DNA of 64,000 nt, from contig NZ_QDGA01000002.1 in NCBI RefSeq assembly GCF_003347665.1, positions 248,001-312,000 of the forward strand, in the 5' to 3' direction. Each line of letters opens with the position of its first letter. Positions within the stretch are counted from its first letter, which is position 1. Shown one piece after another: positions 9,491 through 19,559 of the stretch. Made by a program: the position numbers and the translations under genes. The stretch comes from Microvirga calopogonii. Lineage in GTDB: Bacteria > Pseudomonadota > Alphaproteobacteria > Rhizobiales > Beijerinckiaceae. The notes below the pieces were generated by a model that saw only the letters and a list, made by a program, of their open reading frames with translations, ran no database searches and was not told the DNA's origin.

Positions 9491-9571
9491 ATTGGTGCAT
9501 CCCTCCCGCGGAACCGTAGCCTTATCTTTCGCGTCTCACCCTCGTGCATCACTCGCAGGAGGGTTCGGGAC

Positions 9572-10078
9572 ATGGGTGCGCGCGCCGCATTCGCCATCGT
9601 GGCCATCGTCGGGACCGTTTTCACCGCAACGGTCGCGTCCGCCCGCGAGATCGTGCCTTTCGAGGGGCGCGTGTCGCCCGGCACCATCGTGATCAAGACC
9701 GGCGAGCGGCGGCTCTATTACGTGCGCGGTGACGGAACCGCGTTGCGCTACCGGGTGGCAGTCGGCAAGCCCGGCAAGCAGTGGTTCGGCGAGGCGCGGA
9801 TCGACGGCAAATATGTCCGCCCCGCCTGGGCCCCGCCCGCCGAGGTCAAGCGCGACAACCCGCGCCTGCCCGACGTGATCCCCGGCGGCGCCCCGAACAA
9901 CCCCATGGGCGCACGGGCGCTGACCCTCGATCTCGACGAATACGCCATCCACGGTACCAACCGCCCGAGCTCCATCGGAACTTATGCGTCCTACGGCTGC
10001 ATCCGCATGCTCAACGAGGACATCGTCGACCTTTACGAGCAGGTGAGCGTGGGGACCAGGGTGGTGGTTGAGCGCTAG
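9572..10078 (+). CDS. L,D-transpeptidase (YkuD family)
   Basis: 168 residues with a signal peptide (about 1-24, cleaved near VASA-RE) and a YkuD catalytic domain (about 35-168). The active-site motif is HGTN (H127) followed by SYGCIRM (nucleophile C143). It acts in the periplasm, making 3-3 peptidoglycan cross-links or anchoring proteins to peptidoglycan; which one cannot be told. A GGAAC-N17-CGTC sequence at 9510-9535 upstream is one base away from an EcfG promoter. The stop codon lies at the start of a family-C repeat. Confidence 0.92.
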   Translation: MGARAAFAIVAIVGTVFTATVASAREIVPFEGRVSPGTIVIKTGERRLYYVRGDGTALRYRVAVGKPGKQWFGEARIDGKYVRPAWAPPAEVKRDNPRLPDVIPGGAPNNPMGARALTLDLDEYAIHGTNRPSSIGTYASYGCIRMLNEDIVDLYEQVSVGTRVVVER

Positions 10079-10124
10079 CGCATCGAACGCAAAAGTGGGA
10101 ACCGGTTTTGCGTGAAAGATGCGC
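10077..10124. repeat. Family C intergenic repeat
   Basis: Begins within the stop codon of the transpeptidase gene (TAGCGCATCGAACGC) and contains CGCAAAA...TTTTGCG arms around GTGGGAACCGG, ending GATGCGC. It is one of about ten related elements in the window, several of which touch a stop codon. Confidence 0.8.
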
Positions 10125-10252
10125 AAGACCAAGAACTGAGAGCAAGCTGCGGGCCGCAAAAGCCTGGTTTGTTGAGAAAGCCGGTTCGATCTACGCTCGC
10201 TCCGTGGTACGAAACTCCTCGACGCCACGGCCATCACCAACGAGAGAGCGGC

Positions 10253-11407
10253 ATGAACCGACTGTTCGCCAACCTGCCCACCACCGTTTTCGAAGTCATG
10301 TCGAGCCTTGCCCGGGAGACCGGGGCGATCAATCTCGGCCAGGGCTTTCCGGACGATCCCGGCCCCGAGGACGTGCGGCGGGCGGCGGCGGATGCGGTGC
10401 TCAACGGCTACAACCAGTATCCGTCGATGATGGGCATCCCGGAACTGCGCTCCGCCATCGCGACCCATTACAAGCATTGGCAGGGCGTCGATCTCGACGC
10501 GAACACCGAAGTGATGGTGACATCGGGCGCGACGGAAGCCCTCGCCGGCGCGATCCTCGGCATCGTGGAGCCGGGCGACGAGGTGGTGCTGTTCGAGCCC
10601 ATGTACGACGCCTATCTGCCGCTCGTGCGGCTGGCCGGCGGCGTGCCGAAATTCGTCACCCTGCAGCCGCCGCATTTCCGCCTGACCGAAGAAGCGCTCG
10701 CCAAGGCCTTCTCGCCCAAGACCAAGGCAGTGGTGTTCAACAACCCGCTCAACCCGACCGCGACCGTGTTCTCGAACGAGGATTTGAACCTGCTTGCGGA
10801 ATTCTGCCGGAAGTTCGACGCCATCGCGATTTCCGACGAGGTCTGGGAGCACGTGGTCTTCGACGGCCGCAAGCACCAGCCGGTCCTGGGGCTGGAGGGC
10901 ATGCGCGACCGCTCGGTGAAGATCGGCTCGGCCGGCAAGATCTTCAGCCTCACGGGCTGGAAGGTCGGCTTCGTGGCTGCGGCGCCCCACATCCTGAAGG
11001 TGCTGGCGAAGTCGCACCAGTTCCTCGCCTTCACGACGGCGCCGAACCTGCAGCATGCCGTGGCCTACGGCTTGGCCAAGGACGACGCCTATTTCGAGGG
11101 CATGCGCAAAAATTTCGCCCGCAGCCGCGACCGCTTCACCGATGGATTGCGGACCCTGGGCTTCGACGTGATCCCGAGCCAGGGCACCTATTTCGTCAAT
11201 ATCGACATTGCATCCCTGGGCGAGACAGACGACGTCGCCTTCTGCCGACGCCTCGTGCTGGAGCATGGGGTCGCGGCGATCCCGGTCTCGGCCTTCTATG
11301 CGGAGGGCGCGGTCAAGAACGTGGTGCGCTTCTGCTTCGCCAAGAAGGATGCGACCCTCGATGCCGGGCTGGAGCGGCTGGCCAAGGCGATCAGGAGAGC
11401 CGCCTGA
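10253..11407 (+). CDS. Class I/II PLP-dependent aminotransferase
   Basis: 384 residues, fold-type I. Seen: the substrate loop GAINLGQGFPDDPGP, NNPLNP (N167), SDEVWEH (D195, pyridine N) and the PLP Lys in GSAGKIFSLTGWKVG (K229). The GQGFPD and SDEVWEH motifs place it in the group of methionine/kynurenine-type aminotransferases (YbdL/KAT-like); substrate uncertain. Start chosen at MNRLFANLP after GAGAGAGCGG; the upstream in-frame sequence overlaps a repeat and does not look coding. No pathway partner is adjacent. Confidence 0.9.
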   Translation: MNRLFANLPTTVFEVMSSLARETGAINLGQGFPDDPGPEDVRRAAADAVLNGYNQYPSMMGIPELRSAIATHYKHWQGVDLDANTEVMVTSGATEALAGAILGIVEPGDEVVLFEPMYDAYLPLVRLAGGVPKFVTLQPPHFRLTEEALAKAFSPKTKAVVFNNPLNPTATVFSNEDLNLLAEFCRKFDAIAISDEVWEHVVFDGRKHQPVLGLEGMRDRSVKIGSAGKIFSLTGWKVGFVAAAPHILKVLAKSHQFLAFTTAPNLQHAVAYGLAKDDAYFEGMRKNFARSRDRFTDGLRTLGFDVIPSQGTYFVNIDIASLGETDDVAFCRRLVLEHGVAAIPVSAFYAEGAVKNVVRFCFAKKDATLDAGLERLAKAIRRAA

Positions 11408-11506
11408 AATCCGTCCGGCCTGCCAACAACTTGGACATTGTTTCTTTCTCGAGAATTTCCTAGCCTGCCACCGTTCGCACTCTGACCCCAAGGAGCCCCA
11501 CCCCTG

Positions 11507-12598
11507 ATGTTCCGTCTTCTCGCTTCGGTTGCTCTGACCCTCGGTCTTGTCACCGCCGCTGCCGCCGCCCAGGAGCGCGCGGTCAACGTCTACAACTGGT
11601 CCGATTACGTGGATCCGAAGGCGCTGGACGAGTTCACGAAACAGACCGGCATCAAGGTGGTCTACGACACCTACGACAACAACGAGATCGTCGAGACCAA
11701 GCTGCTGGCCGGCAAGTCCGGCTACGACATCGTGGTGCCCTCGGGCCCGTTCCTGCAGCGCCTGATCGGCGCCAAGGTGTTCCAGAAGCTCGACAAGGCG
11801 CAGCTGCCGAACCTCTCGAACCAATGGCCGGAGGTGACGCAGCGTCTCGGCGTGTTCGACCCGGGCAACCAATATGCCGTCAACTACATGTGGGGCACCA
11901 CCGGCATCGGCCTCAACGTGAAGAAGGTGAAGGAGATTCTCGGGGCCGACATGCCGCTCAACACCTGGGACCTGGTGATGAAGCCGGAGATCGCCTCCAA
12001 GCTGAAGGCCTGCGGCATCTACATGCTCGACAGCCCCGAGGACCTCTTCCCCGGCGTGCTGGCCTATCTCGGCCTCAACCCGGATTCCAAGCGCGCCGAG
12101 GACCTGAACAAGGCGGGCGACGCCCTGTTCCGCATCCGCGGCAACATCCAGAAGTTCCACTCGTCCGAATACATCAACGCGCTCGCCAACGGCGACATCT
12201 GCGTGGCGGTCGGCTATTCGGGCGACATGATCCAGGCCAAGAACCGCGCCGCGGAAGCCAAGAACGGCGTCGAGGTCGGCTACGTCATCCCGCGCGAGGG
12301 CGCGCTGATGTGGTTCGACAGCTTCGCGATTCCGGCCGATGCCAAGAACGTGGCCGAGGCGCACGAGTTCATCAATTTCATGATGAAGCCCGAAATCGCC
12401 GCCATGAACTCGAACTTCGTGTCCTATGCGTCCGGCAACCTCGCGGCCAAGCAGCATATCGACAAGGCGATCCTCGACAATCCCGGCATCTATCCGGACG
12501 AGGCCACCATGAAGCGCCTCTTCACCAACACGGCCTATGACGAGCGCTCGCAGCGCACCGTCACCCGCCTCTGGACCAAGGTGAAGACCGGCCGTTAA
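11507..12598 (+). CDS. Polyamine-type ABC transporter substrate-binding protein (PotF/PotD-like)
   Basis: 363 residues with a signal peptide (about 1-21, AAAA-QE). The mature N-terminus VNVYNWSDYVDPKALDEF is the hallmark of the PotD/PotF family, and the ligand-site segments YAVNYMWGTTGIG and YIPREGALMWFDSFAIP are also typical. It would bind putrescine or spermidine in the periplasm. No ATPase or permease gene is next to it, so it is an orphan here and must pair with a distant transporter or act as a sensor. Confidence 0.92.
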   Translation: MFRLLASVALTLGLVTAAAAAQERAVNVYNWSDYVDPKALDEFTKQTGIKVVYDTYDNNEIVETKLLAGKSGYDIVVPSGPFLQRLIGAKVFQKLDKAQLPNLSNQWPEVTQRLGVFDPGNQYAVNYMWGTTGIGLNVKKVKEILGADMPLNTWDLVMKPEIASKLKACGIYMLDSPEDLFPGVLAYLGLNPDSKRAEDLNKAGDALFRIRGNIQKFHSSEYINALANGDICVAVGYSGDMIQAKNRAAEAKNGVEVGYVIPREGALMWFDSFAIPADAKNVAEAHEFINFMMKPEIAAMNSNFVSYASGNLAAKQHIDKAILDNPGIYPDEATMKRLFTNTAYDERSQRTVTRLWTKVKTGR

Positions 12599-12639
12599 TC
12601 CGCCGCTCAGGTTCGGTCGTGAATCATTATCACCATTCG

Positions 12640-12664
12640 CTGCTCCGCCATCAGGGCGGAGCAG
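12640..12664 (+). terminator. Perfect 10-bp hairpin after the PotF-like gene
   Basis: CTGCTCCGCC-ATCAG-GGCGGAGCAG followed by TCGTTTC, 42 nt after the stop. The weak T-run makes it a probable but not certain intrinsic terminator. It also lies just before the SIMPL-domain gene. Confidence 0.6.
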
Positions 12665-12688
12665 TCGTTTCGGAAGGACGATTCGACC

Positions 12689-13414
12689 ATGCGCCTGCCC
12701 CTCCTCGCCGCCTTGAGCCTCTGTCTTGCCGTTCCGGCCTTCGCTCAGGCCCCTGCTCCCGCGCAGCGCGAGCCGACGATCAGCGTCATGGGAACCGGTG
12801 AGGCGGAGCTGAAGCCGGACTTCGCCCGCATCCATGTGACGGTGGCGACGCAGGCCGACACCGTGGCGCAGGCAACTGCCGCCAACAACACGGCGACCGA
12901 GCGGGTTCTCGCCCGCATCCAGGGGCTCGGCATCAAGCGGGAGGACATCCGGACCGCGAACTTCCAGGTCTTCCAGACGCCGCCGCAGGTCGGCCCGGAC
13001 GGCAAGGAGATCAAGACGCCGAAATTCTCGGCCAACCATCAGCTGAGGATCACCACCCGCGATCTCGACGGCGTCGGGCGTCTGGCCGGCGAGATCCTGG
13101 CCAGTGGCGACATGACCTTCCAGTCGGTGACCTTCGGCCTCGACAGGCAGGAAGAAGGCGGCGACAAGGCCCGCGAGGCCGCCGTGCGCGACGCCCGCCG
13201 CCAGGCGGAAGTCTATGCCGCCGCAGCCGGTGTTTCCCTGGGCCGCCTGCTTGAAATCCGGGACGGCTCGGCACAGCCCTTCGAGCCGCAGCCCGACATG
13301 CGCATGTCCATGGCGATGGCCAAGGGGGCGGAATCGGTCCCGATCGTGCCCCCGGCGACGATCCGCTACACGGCGAATGTGCAGCTCGTCTGGGAGATGG
13401 CCGGGAAGCCTTGA
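12689..13414 (+). CDS. SIMPL (DUF541) domain protein, exported
   Basis: 241 residues with a signal peptide (about 1-20, AFA-QA). The rest is one SIMPL/DUF541 domain, recognised by the opening ISVMGTGEAELKPDFARI, alternating AATERVLARIQGLGIKREDI, and the C-terminal strand YTANVQLVWEM. Family members (for example E. coli YggE) are periplasmic and linked to oxidative stress protection, with no known enzyme activity. A family A palindrome follows. Confidence 0.9.
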   Translation: MRLPLLAALSLCLAVPAFAQAPAPAQREPTISVMGTGEAELKPDFARIHVTVATQADTVAQATAANNTATERVLARIQGLGIKREDIRTANFQVFQTPPQVGPDGKEIKTPKFSANHQLRITTRDLDGVGRLAGEILASGDMTFQSVTFGLDRQEEGGDKAREAAVRDARRQAEVYAAAAGVSLGRLLEIRDGSAQPFEPQPDMRMSMAMAKGAESVPIVPPATIRYTANVQLVWEMAGKP

Positions 13415-13436
13415 GGGCCCGCCTTATCAAGCTCTT

Positions 13437-13540
13437 CCTCATCCTGAGGAGCAGCGCAGCTGCGTCTCGAAGGATCGTCCAGAGAGCACGGGAGACGCCC
13501 TCGTCCTTCGAGACGGCCTGACGGCCTCCTCAGGATGAGG
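13437..13540. repeat. Intergenic palindromic repeat, family A (copy 2)
   Basis: Same boundary sequences as the hemC/tsaD copy (CCTCATCCTGAGG ... CCTCAGGATGAGG), the same inner TCTCGAAGG/CCTTCGAGA arms and the shared CCAGAGAGCAC core. It lies between convergent genes. Confidence 0.85.
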
Positions 13541-13602
13541 GCTCTGGTCAGTGTCCCTTCATGAACCGGACTTTGGGGGAGCCCGGCCGTCCATGGTGGG
13601 CT

Positions 13603-15591
13603 TCAAGCCGCCCTCACGCTCTGTAGGAACTGGCCGATTTCGGCGCCGAGGCGCTGGGCCTGGCTTTCCAGCAGGACCGAGAGATCAGCCACGCCCCTGG
13701 CCGCTTCGAGCGACTGGGAGGCGACGCCCTGCGTCGTCTCGATGGCGGAGGTGCCGGCCTGGGCTTCCGTGGATACCTGGGCCACGGACCGGGCGATCTC
13801 GGACACGGCCGCCGTCTGCTGGCTTACCGTTCCGGCCACGGTGGACACGACGCCTGCCAGATCCTCGACGGAGGCCTGCACGGTGCCGAGCGCCACCAGG
13901 GTCTCGCGCGATGCAGCCTGCACGGCCTCGATCTGCCGGGCGATCTCCTCGGTCGCCTTGGCGGTCTGGCCGGCGAGGTCCTTCACTTCCGACGCTACCA
14001 CGGCAAAGCCCTTGCCGGCCTCTCCCGCGCGGGCCGCCTCGATGGTGGCGTTGAGCGCGAGCAGATTGGTCTGCGCCGCGATGGAGCGGATGAGGTTCGC
14101 CACTTCGCCGATCTGGGACGTGGCCGTCGAGAGGGTCGACATGCTGTTGGAAGCGCCGCGCGCCTCCGCCACCGCCCGCTCGGACGCCTGAGCGGAGGCG
14201 TTGGTCTGGGCCGCCACCTCGGCCAGCGACGCATCGAGCTCGTCCGCGGCGCTCGCCACTGCCGACATGTTGTGCGCCGTGCGGGTGGAGGCGGCGCCGG
14301 CGATCTGCGCCTGCTGGGTGACGTGATTGGCCGATCCCTCCAGCTGCCCGGACGCCTTGGCGAGATCGCCCGTGACCTGCCGGACCTCCGCGAGGATCTG
14401 CTCGACCGACGTGTCGAAGGCCATGATCGCGTCGGAAATCCTGTGAGCCCGTTCGGCGTCGACGGCCGCCATGCCCTCGCGTTCCTGCGTCAGCCGCTCG
14501 CGCTCGCGGGCATTGTCGCGGAAGACCAGGACCGTGCGGGCCATGGCGCCGATTTCGTCGGTGGCGTCGGTGGAGGGGATCTCGCTCGCCGCGTCGCCGT
14601 CCGCCAACCGCCGCATGGCCTGCTGGAGGCGGGTCAGGGGCAGGGAAATCGAGCGGCCGACGAGGACGTTGAGAACCAGGCCGAACAGGAGCGTGGCGCC
14701 CATGGCCCAGAGGATCAGGGTGAAGGTGCGGTTCTGCGAGGCGGTGAGCTGCTCTTCCGTCTTGTGCGCCTCGGCCCGCACCTTGGTCAGGAGCTGATCG
14801 AGAACCGGGACGAGCAGATCGAACTGGCCCATCAGCTTCTCGCCCTGGCCGGAAACCTGCTGCTCCAGCTCGCTCCAGGCGTGAAAGGCCTCCTGGAACG
14901 AGACGCTTGCGGATTCGATCGCCGCCTTGTCCTTCGGGTCGCCGGAGAACTGGGCCAGGGCACGGGTGAACCGCCCCTGCTCGACCTCGAAGGCGCCCAG
15001 GATGCTTTCTTCGAGCAGGATGCGGGCGCGGGCCTCCTGGTTGAACATGCCGAGCATGGCGGCCCAGAGGCGCCAGACGATGGTCTCGCCGCTGCCCGTC
15101 AGCGGACGCACCAGCTTTTCCAGATTCGATTCAGCGCGGAGAAGGCGACCCTGGGCCCCCTCGTCCGGCTTGGAGCCGACAGCCGCATAGAGCTTGTCGA
15201 GGGCGGTGCCCTGGCCGATCAGGGTCGCCGAATGCTGCTTCAGCGCCTCGATCTCGGGCTCGATCAAACCGGCCCCGGGGGCCGCGCTCATCTCGTCGAG
15301 CTGCCCGGCAAGAACCTTGTGCTGATCCATAAAGGCCTGACCATGATGGCCGAGGCGGCTTGCCGTCCATTCTCCGGCCGTGACCTTCAGGGCATCGGCC
15401 CTGCCCCGGAACTGGTTGGCCTTCTCGGCCAGGGCCGAATAAGTCTGCTGCGCCGACAGCGCCTGATCGACCTCATGGCGGCCTGCCTGGAACACGGCAC
15501 CGATGACCGCGAAGCCGAGCACCATGACGCCACTCAACGTGGCGACACGCACCCGCACCGACGGCCGCCTCAAACGAGCAAGAGACGACAT
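13603..15591 (-). CDS. Methyl-accepting chemotaxis protein
   Basis: About 662 residues. First membrane helix near residues 16-36, a largely helical periplasmic sensor region (about 37-300), second helix (about 300-320), HAMP domain ([23 protein letters not shown]...), then the signalling coiled coil with the hairpin tip [28 protein letters not shown]. It relays ligand or energy signals to CheA/CheW. I start at [10 protein letters not shown]; 29 upstream residues would be encoded by a family C repeat. No che genes are adjacent. Confidence 0.94.
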   Translation of the reverse strand: MSSLARLRRPSVRVRVATLSGVMVLGFAVIGAVFQAGRHEVDQALSAQQTYSALAEKANQFRGRADALKVTAGEWTASRLGHHGQAFMDQHKVLAGQLDEMSAAPGAGLIEPEIEALKQHSATLIGQGTALDKLYAAVGSKPDEGAQGRLLRAESNLEKLVRPLTGSGETIVWRLWAAMLGMFNQEARARILLEESILGAFEVEQGRFTRALAQFSGDPKDKAAIESASVSFQEAFHAWSELEQQVSGQGEKLMGQFDLLVPVLDQLLTKVRAEAHKTEEQLTASQNRTFTLILWAMGATLLFGLVLNVLVGRSISLPLTRLQQAMRRLADGDAASEIPSTDATDEIGAMARTVLVFRDNARERERLTQEREGMAAVDAERAHRISDAIMAFDTSVEQILAEVRQVTGDLAKASGQLEGSANHVTQQAQIAGAASTRTAHNMSAVASAADELDASLAEVAAQTNASAQASERAVAEARGASNSMSTLSTATSQIGEVANLIRSIAAQTNLLALNATIEAARAGEAGKGFAVVASEVKDLAGQTAKATEEIARQIEAVQAASRETLVALGTVQASVEDLAGVVSTVAGTVSQQTAAVSEIARSVAQVSTEAQAGTSAIETTQGVASQSLEAARGVADLSVLLESQAQRLGAEIGQFLQSVRAA

Positions 15592-15610
15592 TCCCCCGAA
15601 TCCCTCTTTA

Positions 15611-15724
15611 GCGCATCGTGCGGAAAAGTGGTCCCGGTTTTCCGCTTGAACGATGCGCTGCTCAAAGGGATAGAGCATCGGATCGATCCCAAAAGTGCAG
15701 ATCCACTTTTGAGTCCGATGCTCG
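15611..15724. repeat. Family C intergenic repeat, tandem pair
   Basis: Two units: GCGCATCGTGCGGAAAAG...TTTTCCGCTTGAACGATGCGC, then GAGCATCGGATCGATCCC...GAGTCCGATGCTC. Each is an imperfect hairpin closed by GCATCG/CGATGC. It lies upstream of the chemoreceptor gene and downstream-facing towards ptsN. Confidence 0.8.
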
Positions 15725-15801
15725 AGGACTTTGCGGCAGGATTGCGGCGGAGGCGTTAAAGAGAGATTTACGTTAGGTCAAAAATCCGCACACGATTCGA
15801 C

Positions 15802-16260
15802 TCAGGCGGCCTTCGGCAGCTCCGTCATGATGGCGTAAAGCGCCGTGGCGTCCCGCGTGGCCCGCACCCGTTCGATCAATCCGGGCTCGCGCAGGACGCG
15901 AGCGACCCGCGCCAGAGCCTTCAGGTGGTCGGCTCCGGCCCCTTCGGGCGCCAGAAGCAGGAAGAGCACGTCGACGGGTTGACCGTCGAGGGCTTCGAAA
16001 TCGACGGGTTTCTCAAGCCTCGCCACAAGGCCGAAGATGCGGGTCAGGCCCGGCAGCTTGCCGTGAGGAATGGCAATGCCCTCGCCGATCCCGGTCGAGC
16101 CGAGGCGCTCGCGCTGCAGGAGAGCCTCGTAGATGGCGTCGTCGGTAAGACCCGTAAGGAGGGCCGCCTGGGAGGCCAGTTCCTGAAGGGCCTGCTTTTT
16201 GCCGTTGACGCGCAAGGCGGGCAGAACGGCCCGAGGGTCTAGAAAATCCAGCAAAGGCAT
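15802..16260 (-). CDS. ptsN: PTS IIA-like nitrogen regulatory protein PtsN
   Basis: 152 residues forming a single EIIA(Ntr) domain. The phosphorylated His is in GIAIPHGKLPG (H66), preceded by LLQRERLGSTGIGEG. It takes phosphate from NPr and regulates potassium, nitrogen and carbon metabolism by protein contact. It is the last gene of the conserved rpoN-hpf-ptsN arrangement, which supports the call. Confidence 0.96.
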   Translation of the reverse strand: MPLLDFLDPRAVLPALRVNGKKQALQELASQAALLTGLTDDAIYEALLQRERLGSTGIGEGIAIPHGKLPGLTRIFGLVARLEKPVDFEALDGQPVDVLFLLLAPEGAGADHLKALARVARVLREPGLIERVRATRDATALYAIMTELPKAA

Positions 16261-16343
16261 CGATCACGCTGCATTATGATGTGAAGCCTGGAAGGCCTCT
16301 CACCGTTCCACGCAAGAACCGGGCCAAGAAGAGGTAGTTCCCC

Positions 16344-16922
16344 TCAAGGCTGTGCTAGCGGCGGATCGACCCAACCGATCGCTCCGTCGCCGCGGCGGTA
16401 TACGACGTTCGTGCGGCCGGTGCTAGCGTGGATGAACACGAGAGCGGCCGCTCCTGTGAGATCGAGCTGCATCACGGCGTCGCTGACGGAGAGCCTGTGA
16501 AGGGGCTTCGTGGTCTCGGCGATCACCATCGGGTGATAGGCTTCCTCGTCGCCCCAATCATCCCCGGGAGCTTCCAGGACGGAATAAGCCATCTCGATAC
16601 TGTCGCCCGCCCGGCCATTCGAAGGACCGGACCGCCCCTTGAGCCGCTGCTTGTAGCGGCGCAGGCGGTTCTCGATCCGGCCTGCCGTCTGATCGAAGCT
16701 GGCATAGGCGTCCTGGGCAGCCCCCGAGGCCTCCAGGGTCATGCCCGAGGTCAGGTGGAGCACGCAGTCTGTCCGATAGCCGGTGCCGTCGCGGGTGACG
16801 GTCACATGGCCGGAATAGCCTCCGTCGAAATATTTCGAGAGCGCACCGGCCACCCGGTCCTGAACCTGAGATCGAAGGGCCTCGCCGATATCGAGATTCT
16901 TCCCCGACACCCTCAACGTCAT
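16344..16922 (-). CDS. hpf: Ribosome hibernation-promoting factor, long form
   Basis: 192 residues: an N-terminal S30AE domain (MTLRVSGKNLDIGEALRSQV...) of about 100 residues, a linker, and the C-terminal dimerisation domain (KPLHRLSVSDAVMQLDLTGAAALVF...) that marks the long HPF able to form 100S ribosome dimers. It silences ribosomes in stationary phase. The chosen ATG has a perfect GGAGGAG upstream. It lies between rpoN and ptsN. Confidence 0.96.
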   Translation of the reverse strand: MTLRVSGKNLDIGEALRSQVQDRVAGALSKYFDGGYSGHVTVTRDGTGYRTDCVLHLTSGMTLEASGAAQDAYASFDQTAGRIENRLRRYKQRLKGRSGPSNGRAGDSIEMAYSVLEAPGDDWGDEEAYHPMVIAETTKPLHRLSVSDAVMQLDLTGAAALVFIHASTGRTNVVYRRGDGAIGWVDPPLAQP

Positions 16923-17036
16923 CGCGTTCTCCTCCTCTTGCGCCGTCGCTTCGCTGCGATCCTTCTGGGCGCATGGAGCCGATGATGATCCGAATGGGGC
17001 CCAATGCAAGCCTTGAAATGGCGGGAACCCGACAGT

Positions 17037-18461
17037 TCAGGCTTCGATCCTATGCTTTCGGCGTCGATCCGCCGAAGAGGGAATGCGAAGGGCCTCCCGG
17101 TATTTCGCGACCGTGCGCCGGGCGACCTGGATCCCGTCCGATCTCAATTTCTGGGCAATTGCCTCATCGGAGAGCACGTTGCCGGGGCCTTCCGCCGCAA
17201 TCAGCTGGCTGATTCGATGCCGGACCGCTTTGGCCGAATGCTCGCCTTCACCGGTGGCGGCGCCGAAGAAGAACTTCATCGGATGAGTGCCGCGCTCGGT
17301 TCCGATCGCCTTGTTCGCCACCACCCGCGAGATGGTGGATTCATGCATGCCGATGGCCTCCGCCACGCTCCTGAGCGTCATGGGGCGCAGGGCCGACACA
17401 CCCTGGCGGAAGAACTCCTCCTGCTGGCGGACGATCTCGGCGGCGACCTTCAGGATCGTCCTGGCGCGCTGGTCCAGGCTGCGGGTCAGCCAGCTCGCGG
17501 TCTGCATGCAGTCGGAGAGGAAGCTCTTGTCCTCGTCCTTGCGCACCACTTTCGCGACTTCCGCGTAATAGGAGCGGTTGAGCAGGATGCGAGGTAGGGT
17601 ATCCGGGTTCAATTCGACATGGAGACTGCCGTCCGGGGCAGTGCGAACCAGGACTTCGGGCACGAGCACGTCGATGGCTGTGGGCGTGAAGGCCAGCCCC
17701 GGCTTGGGCTCCAGGCGGCGAATTTCGGCCAGCATGTCGGCGAGATCCTCCTGATCGACGCCGCAGACCCTTCTCAACGCCGCGAAATCCTGGCGGGCGA
17801 CGAGGTGGAGGTGGGTCAGGAGCGCCTGCATGGCCGGGTCGAGACGGTCGCGCTCGCGCAGCTGAATGGCGAGGCATTCGGCGAGATTGCGGGCGCCGAC
17901 GCCGGCCGGCTCAAAGGTCTGGATCAGCCTCAAGGCCCCCTCGGCCTCCTCGGGGGTGACCCGGAGCCGGCCGGCCAGCTCGGCCAGATCCTCGGTCAGG
18001 TACCCGGCCTCGTCGAGCGTGTGGATCAGGTGCTCGCCGAGCAGGCGCAGTTTGGGATCGGCCGTGGCGAGATCGAGCTGGGCCTCCAGATGCTCGCTCA
18101 GGCTGGCAGTACGGGCAAGCCTGTCGCCCATTTCGGGCTTGAGTTCACTATGGCTCGCGCCCGCCGCTTGGCCGGTCGATGCCGACCCGGCCTCCGCCCG
18201 GGACGGTGGCGGACCGGGGACGATCCGAGGCCCGGCGGCTTCCGCCTTCTGCTTGGCGCGCAGGAAATCGGCAAGGCTCGGGACCGGCGCATCGGCCGGT
18301 GCCTCCCCTTCCTGCAGGAGGGGATTACGCTCGAGCTCCGCTTCCACATAGGCCGCGAGCTCCGCATGGGAGAGCTGCAGCAGCTTGATGGATTGAACGA
18401 GCTGGGGGGTCATGGTCAGGGACTGGCCCTGGCGAAGCTCCAGCCGTTGCATCGTACTCAT
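17037..18461 (-). CDS. rpoN: RNA polymerase sigma-54 factor
   Basis: About 474 residues. Region I is the Gln-rich QRLELRQGQSLTMTPQLVQSIKLLQLSHAEL, used for activator response. The core-binding region contains EDLAELAGRLRVTPEEAEGALRLIQTFEPAGVGARNLAECL. The C-terminal DNA-binding part ends with the RpoN box ARRTVAKYREALRIPSS that reads the -24 element. The start MSTMQRLEL matches family N-termini; an ATG 36 nt upstream adds 12 unlike residues. Downstream genes are hpf and ptsN. Confidence 0.96.
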   Translation of the reverse strand: MSTMQRLELRQGQSLTMTPQLVQSIKLLQLSHAELAAYVEAELERNPLLQEGEAPADAPVPSLADFLRAKQKAEAAGPRIVPGPPPSRAEAGSASTGQAAGASHSELKPEMGDRLARTASLSEHLEAQLDLATADPKLRLLGEHLIHTLDEAGYLTEDLAELAGRLRVTPEEAEGALRLIQTFEPAGVGARNLAECLAIQLRERDRLDPAMQALLTHLHLVARQDFAALRRVCGVDQEDLADMLAEIRRLEPKPGLAFTPTAIDVLVPEVLVRTAPDGSLHVELNPDTLPRILLNRSYYAEVAKVVRKDEDKSFLSDCMQTASWLTRSLDQRARTILKVAAEIVRQQEEFFRQGVSALRPMTLRSVAEAIGMHESTISRVVANKAIGTERGTHPMKFFFGAATGEGEHSAKAVRHRISQLIAAEGPGNVLSDEAIAQKLRSDGIQVARRTVAKYREALRIPSSADRRRKHRIEA

Positions 18462-18559
18462 GAACGCCCCGGGAAACGTCAGGCATGCTTCTTGCATGCA
18501 TCGACATTTTTACTGCGTGCGTTGCCCTCAGGTCAAAAGCGAATCGTCCGGGAGCAGCG

Positions 18560-18663
18560 GATCCGACCCCAGGAGTGCAAATCCACTTTTGCGTTCGATG
18601 CCGTTGGTTTTTTCCTTCGCATCTTTTCACGCAAAACCGGTGCCCACTTTTGCGTTCGATGCT

Positions 18664-18667
<4 letters not shown>
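18560..18667. repeat. Family C intergenic repeat, two units
   Basis: Contains two copies of CCACTTTTGCGTTCGATGC, the second preceded by GCATCTTTTCACGCAAAACC and ending GATGCTCTAG. The final CTAG supplies the TAG stop codon of lptB on the minus strand. Confidence 0.8.
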
Positions 18668-19527
<860 letters not shown>

Positions 19528-19559
19528 GAAAAAGGGAAAAAGCGGGAGAGGTCCCCGCC

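Noticed and set aside
9536-13039. 1167-codon open frame on the minus strand
   Set aside because: It runs antisense to four well-supported genes (acs end, L,D-transpeptidase, aminotransferase, PotF-like and SIMPL). His/Arg/Asp-rich low-quality translation with no domain; a product of GC-rich codon bias.
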